A stretch of DNA of 27,880 nucleotides from JABEVB01 sp049965775 (GTDB lineage Bacteria > Planctomycetota > Phycisphaerae > WQYP01), in assembly GCA_049965775.1 (NCBI GenBank), contig JBMFVX010000027.1, forward strand, positions 1 to 27,880, written 5' to 3'. Of the stretch, positions 24,721 through 27,880 are shown piece after piece. The position numbers were made by a program, and so were the translations under genes. The notes beneath the pieces are model-generated. The model saw nothing but the letters and a program-made list of their open reading frames with translations, searched no databases and was not told the origin of the DNA. Each line of letters opens with the position of its first letter. Positions within the stretch are counted from its first letter, which is position 1.

Positions 24721-26300
24721 CACAAAGCTCCGCAAAGTCAGACAGAACAACCAGCGCAACGTGCGCTTAACCAGCGCCCATACACTTAACGCAGTATCGA
24801 GCGGGCAACAGCGCACCTCAATACACAAGCCAACGCCCAGAATATACCGCACGACAAGTGCAATCATTGCACCGGGAATCAGCGCCCCATGAGGCCTAAA
24901 GAACCCGCATCACGAACTTAAGGCGCAGGCACCAACTCATAGTGGCACGGCAACGGCTGCGAAGCCGTACGGGCATGAGCCAAAAATACATGGCCCGCGG
25001 CATACGACGCCTGCTGAATCAATGAATCGTCCAACGCCATGGCCGAAACAGGCATTTGCTTAATCAGCTTGCGCCATTTTTTGTGATTCCAATCAGATCT
25101 GGGCAAAGTGCATCGCCGCCAGAATGCAAACTCAAGCTGAACCTGTTGCCACACCAAGGCAAATGCACCGTTGGCCTGCTGCAACATCGGCGTGTTGTAC
25201 TTGGCCAGATTAATGCCCGCCGCCAAAGCTGCCGCGTCAAATGTGCCGATGGTCTGGCCGTCTATTTTCAGCGTGTAATTCCCCGGCTTAAGCCCCATGA
25301 CGGCCAGCGTCTGCTCATCAAGCGAAGGGTAAAAATGCGAACAATGCAGGGCCAATGCTACCGCCTTGTTGGTGTAATCAGGGTTGTACAGAGGCAAGTT
25401 GCCGATGCCCGTTGGCGGAAACTGCCAGAAGTCGCTGTGCAACGGCCATAGCGGCATGGGCAACGAGCGGTCGGTTTGCGTCCAAGAGATAACCCCGCCG
25501 GTATCTTTAAGGCCGGTTACGTCGGTATTAACCATGCGGGTAACACTGTTGTCGTCGGCTTGTATACCAACCGCCGACACAATCGGCCCGGCGCCGAAAC
25601 CTTCAAGCAACTGCTGCGCCATCACAAGCTGCCCGGCAGCCGACGGATGCACTCGCCCCGGAATGATCTGCCCCGCCAAAGCAGGGTTGATTTTCTTTGC
25701 GGCTTTGAGCACATCAACCAAAGGCATATTAAAGTCCACGCACAACAAGTGGTACTTCGCAGCGAGCTTGCGCACAAATGCCGCGTAGTGGAGCAGCACA
25801 TCGTTGTAGCCGCCATGGCTGTCGTCGAGCTTGTTGGTATTTGGGTGCAGCCAAGGTAAGTGCAGTGGAAAACCCGGCTTTTGAGTTACATCATCAAATG
25901 CCGAGGGCTGTATCAGAACAATTCGCACGCCGGGCAGATGCGCTTTAAGCGACTTAATGATGTGTACATACCCTTTGGCATACACATTAAAAATGCGCTT
26001 GCTCCACGGGTGATAGCTCGCATCGTTCATGGCAAGCATAATGGTCACAACCGTAGGCTTAAATGGAAATACGTCGCGCTTAAGCCGCAGGTCTACCGGC
26101 CCGGCCCAGCCGCCGGTAACACGGTCGCCGCCCACGCCGGCATTTACAAATTCAACCTTCAGGTTTGGATAGCGCGTTGTAATGTAGCCTTCGGTAAACG
26201 TTGTATACAGCCGCTGCTCGGTGATGCTGTCGCCATAAAAGCAAACACGGTCACCCGGATGCAGAAAGAAGTGTTGCGGCGCAGAGTCGGCACCCTTCCC
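23239..26300 (-). repeat. Tandem gene duplication of SGNH hydrolases
   Basis: Copy 1 (about 23239-24580) and copy 2 (about 24930-26290) are head-to-tail repeats. Identity is uneven. About 220 nt of the 3' part (23437 onward against 25101 onward) show a single visible difference, and the extreme 3' ends (about 125 nt) also only one, while the stretch encoding the middle linker differs at many positions. Confidence 0.85.
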
Positions 26301-26441
26301 CATGTTCATTGATCCGCACATTGCCCGGCTGCCGCCGGCGTTTAAAGCCGTTGATTTGTTAACACTTTGGCAACCGCCAATAGCCAACAAAGCACCAAGC
26401 CCGGTCAGAGCCAACAGCTTATTAAATCGAGAATTAACCAT
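24918..26441 (-). CDS. SGNH/GDSL hydrolase lipoprotein, tandem copy 2
   Basis: Paralogue of the downstream copy (507 aa), first gene of the minus-strand carbohydrate operon. The N-terminus ends in a lipobox, LLAIGGC, so this copy should be lipid-anchored, unlike copy 1. Blocks: CFYGDSITEQR (S72), NAGVGGDRVTGG, MLAMNDASY (N139, with Ala in place of the usual Gly) and IIPGRVHPSAAGQ (H265, G262 in place of the usual Asp). An extra segment, PLHLPWLHPNTNKLDDSH, follows QKPGF before GGYN. The C-terminal module matches that of copy 1 almost residue for residue. AGGAG lies 10 nt before ATG 26441, and a good promoter lies 69 nt upstream. Confidence 0.86.
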   Translation of the reverse strand: MVNSRFNKLLALTGLGALLAIGGCQSVNKSTALNAGGSRAMCGSMNMGKGADSAPQHFFLHPGDRVCFYGDSITEQRLYTTFTEGYITTRYPNLKVEFVNAGVGGDRVTGGWAGPVDLRLKRDVFPFKPTVVTIMLAMNDASYHPWSKRIFNVYAKGYVHIIKSLKAHLPGVRIVLIQPSAFDDVTQKPGFPLHLPWLHPNTNKLDDSHGGYNDVLLHYAAFVRKLAAKYHLLCVDFNMPLVDVLKAAKKINPALAGQIIPGRVHPSAAGQLVMAQQLLEGFGAGPIVSAVGIQADDNSVTRMVNTDVTGLKDTGGVISWTQTDRSLPMPLWPLHSDFWQFPPTGIGNLPLYNPDYTNKAVALALHCSHFYPSLDEQTLAVMGLKPGNYTLKIDGQTIGTFDAAALAAGINLAKYNTPMLQQANGAFALVWQQVQLEFAFWRRCTLPRSDWNHKKWRKLIKQMPVSAMALDDSLIQQASYAAGHVFLAHARTASQPLPCHYELVPAP

Positions 26442-26509
26442 ACGTATACATCTCCTGTGCGTGGAATTTGTTTTTGCCGCAAGTGGGCAGCGTGCATCAC
26501 GATTGGTTG

Positions 26510-26538
26510 AGAATACTGCAGCGACTATTTCGCGTCAA
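26510..26538 (-). promoter_or_regulatory. Sigma70-type promoter of the SGNH-GH43 operon
   Basis: On the minus strand, TTGACG (26538-26533) and TATTCT (26515-26510) are separated by exactly 17 bp. Transcription would start near 26503, giving a leader of about 60 nt before the lipoprotein SGNH gene. Confidence 0.6.
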
Positions 26539-26561
26539 GCAATTAAGCATCATTGCCGAGC

Positions 26562-26578
26562 GCAGGCATCTTGCCTGC
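26562..26578. repeat. REP-like palindrome e
   Basis: GCAGGCA-TCT-TGCCTGC is the exact reverse complement of the palindrome at 5191-5207. Confidence 0.6.
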
Positions 26579-26588
26579 TTAGGCGAGG

Positions 26589-26607
26589 GTCGGGCGTCCC
26601 GCCCGAC
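26589..26607. repeat. REP-like palindrome f
   Basis: GTCGGGCG-TCC-CGCCCGAC has perfect 8-bp arms; read on the minus strand the triloop is GGA. Confidence 0.55.
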
Positions 26608-26628
26608 TGTTCCTGCAGCCATACCCGT

Positions 26629-26643
26629 CGGCCAGGATGGCCG
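26629..26643. repeat. REP-like palindrome g
   Basis: CGGCCA-GGA-TGGCCG has perfect 6-bp arms and a GGA triloop. It is the third palindrome in 82 bp, just after the mtnP stop. None has a T-run. Confidence 0.5.
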
Positions 26644-26653
26644 CCCCCCTGCG

Positions 26654-27538
26654 TTAAAAATACTTTCCCCAGATTAACTGCAGCTTGTCGCGGGCGTCAT
26701 TGGATATTTTGCTTTTGTCGGACCATATCGCCAACTCCAGAGCTCGGTGCGCCGCAAACTCGCGGGTGCGATTGGCCCATATCCGCGGCAAAGCCGCCTT
26801 AATCAGCGAGAGCGCATTGTCGGTAGCCGCATGCAGGTGCCCGATAATTTCTTCCAGAAGCCCCAGTTTGGTCTGGTTGGGCTGGTGGGGTTTCCAGCAG
26901 TCGTAGTCGGTAACCAGCGTAATGGAGGCATAGGCCATTTCAGCCTCGCGCGCGAGTTTGGCTTCGGGCATCAGCGTCATGCCGATGAGGTCGGCTCCCC
27001 AACCGCGGTGCAACTGCGACTCCGCACGCGTAGAAAACGCCGGCCCCTGCATACACACGTAGGTGCCCGTTTTGTGCACGCGCAGGTCCGCTTCGTGCTC
27101 CAGCCACGTTTCAAACAAAAGTTCGCGCAGCACCGGGCACGTCGGCTCGGCAAACTCCACATGCACCGCGGCCTCCTCAAAAAAGCTTGCCGGCCGGCCA
27201 TAGGTTTTATCAATGGCCTGATCCACCAGTACCAGATGCCTTGGCTGAATCTCTTCCCGCAGCGACCCGACCGCGCCGGTCGCCAATATCCACCGGCAGC
27301 CAACCGCTTTGAGCGCATAAATGTTTGCCCGATACGGCACCTGAACCGGGTTTAGTAAATGCCCCTCGCCATGGCGCGCGAGGATGGCCACCGGCACACC
27401 CTGCCACTCGGCAAGAATGGGCGCAGCCGCCGGCGACCCAAATGGCGTCGTTACATTGACCCTCTCGCCGCTTTGCCCCTGCAACAAAGCGTCGCCCAAG
27501 CCCGATCCACCAATAATACCAATCCGTTCTTCTGCCAC
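26654..27538 (-). CDS. mtnP: S-methyl-5'-thioadenosine phosphorylase family protein
   Basis: Phosphorolyses 5'-methylthioadenosine to adenine and methylthioribose 1-phosphate in methionine salvage (294 aa, trimeric PNP/MTAP family). Motifs: IGIIGGSGLGD at the N-terminus (phosphate site), ARHGEGHLLNPVQVPYRANI, ATGAVGSLREEIQP, MQGPAFSTRAESQLHRGWGA, GMTLMPEAKLAREAEMAYA and LVTDYDCW. TDYDCW and the AESxxxRxWGAD block are typical of MTAP. The common GPRFST is GPAFST here. A C-terminal extension of about 45 residues (WANRTREFAAHRALELAIWS to GKYF) resembles that of some bacterial homologues. The start is GTG 27538, with AGGGG 9 nt upstream; there is no in-frame ATG near. Another nucleoside phosphorylase specificity cannot be excluded. 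Confidence 0.88.
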   Translation of the reverse strand: MAEERIGIIGGSGLGDALLQGQSGERVNVTTPFGSPAAAPILAEWQGVPVAILARHGEGHLLNPVQVPYRANIYALKAVGCRWILATGAVGSLREEIQPRHLVLVDQAIDKTYGRPASFFEEAAVHVEFAEPTCPVLRELLFETWLEHEADLRVHKTGTYVCMQGPAFSTRAESQLHRGWGADLIGMTLMPEAKLAREAEMAYASITLVTDYDCWKPHQPNQTKLGLLEEIIGHLHAATDNALSLIKAALPRIWANRTREFAAHRALELAIWSDKSKISNDARDKLQLIWGKYF

Positions 27539-27560
27539 TGCATTAAACCCCTGTAAAATC

Positions 27561-27575
27561 TTGTTATTTTAACAA
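27561..27575. promoter_or_regulatory. AT-rich palindrome upstream of mtnP
   Basis: TTGTTA-TTT-TAACAA is a perfect 6-bp inverted repeat 22 nt before the mtnP start. It may be an operator or part of the promoter, since TAAAAT lies within it on the minus strand. No regulator is adjacent. Confidence 0.3.
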
Positions 27576-27880
27576 AAAGCGAACCATCTATTGGCCCAGT
27601 TCCCCATCGCGGCAGCACAGCGACCGCCCCCACAATCGCAGCGCCCGCCATACTCTCTTGAGCCACGGAGGGCGAAATCTCGATGCGGTGAGGACCCGCC
27701 AATCGGGATACTTTATACTATCTCCATCTACTCTCTCGCGGCCCGCTGGCCGTGCATCGCCCCGTAACCAAAAACCTCTGCGTACATCTGCGTCATCTGC
27801 GGTTAGCCCGGATATTTCATAGGTATTGTGATCTTGGGCCTTGCGCGCAGGCCTTGCACCCTGTAAAATCAAGGTGTTAA
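27576..27880. other. Window end without a recognisable gene
   Basis: No frame here has a recognisable domain. A 94-codon minus-strand frame (27588-27872) looks random. Visible structure: TCTGCG three times at 27777, 27787 and 27796; CCCTGTAAAATC at 27859-27870, repeated from 27549-27560; and CCTTG/CAAGG (27852-27856 and 27870-27874) as a weak inverted repeat. Confidence 0.5.

Noticed and set aside
27588..27872. 94-codon minus-strand frame at the window end
   Set aside because: Low-complexity, arginine-rich translation over repeated words; no domain recognised.
1..27880. tRNA genes, rRNA and CRISPR arrays
   Set aside because: No GGTTCRA-type T-loop with a cloverleaf context, no rRNA-like sequence and no regularly spaced repeats of 25-40 bp were found by eye.

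Overview
The window carries only bacterial chromosomal genes: moderately GC-rich, densely coded on both strands, with no rRNA, tRNA, CRISPR array or phage genes visible. The organism is Gram-negative (beta-barrel porin, RND efflux pump with outer-membrane factor, lipoproteins). The flavour of several proteins points to the Planctomycetota, perhaps a Phycisphaerae-like lineage: the divergent DXS, a HUH transposase with an N-terminal GFWLPNGPRGS block, SGNH hydrolases in tandem, and short palindromes between genes. That assignment is inference from family resemblance; no taxonomic marker gene is present.

Layout. 248-2194: dxs (isoprenoid precursor synthesis). 2211-3011: palindromes around a REP-associated-type tyrosine transposase broken by an in-frame amber codon. 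3032-4754: a PHS-type phosphate/H+ symporter with a structured leader, a PHO-box-like triple repeat upstream and a strong terminator. 4820-5650 (minus): yidD and rnpA, without rpmH or yidC. 5796-8704 (plus): a BtuF/BtuC/BtuD-type importer operon for a metal chelate or corrinoid. 8745-10390 (minus): a Porin_O_P porin with its terminator and a second PHO-box-like triple repeat. 10391-11319: a long, more AT-rich intergenic stretch with a TATAAT box and an operator-like inverted repeat. 11320-17509: a tripartite RND efflux operon. 17651-19909: ndk, a small cupin and a ClsB-like cardiolipin synthase. 20164-21456: a secreted clan GH-A-like glycosidase split by an in-frame TGA. 21581-26441 (minus): a GH43 beta-xylosidase-like enzyme and two tandem SGNH hydrolases behind a good sigma70-type promoter, probably a small hemicellulose-degrading cluster. 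26562-26643: three palindromes. 26654-27538 (minus): mtnP. 27539-27880: no gene seen.

The most interesting signal is regulatory. Two genes about 7 kb apart on opposite strands, a likely phosphate permease and a likely phosphate-selective porin, each have three copies of an NNTARC-like hexamer at an exact 11-bp period, in the same orientation as the gene and about 100 nt before its start codon. This has the geometry of a PHO box and suggests one phosphate regulon for uptake across both membranes. Other points: palindromes with unrelated arms but a shared RGA triloop, near a decayed transposase; two single-stop-codon lesions; an RND pump without the usual TM10 lysine; and paired SGNH enzymes lacking the canonical DxxH aspartate. 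I see no convincing wholly new multi-gene system.
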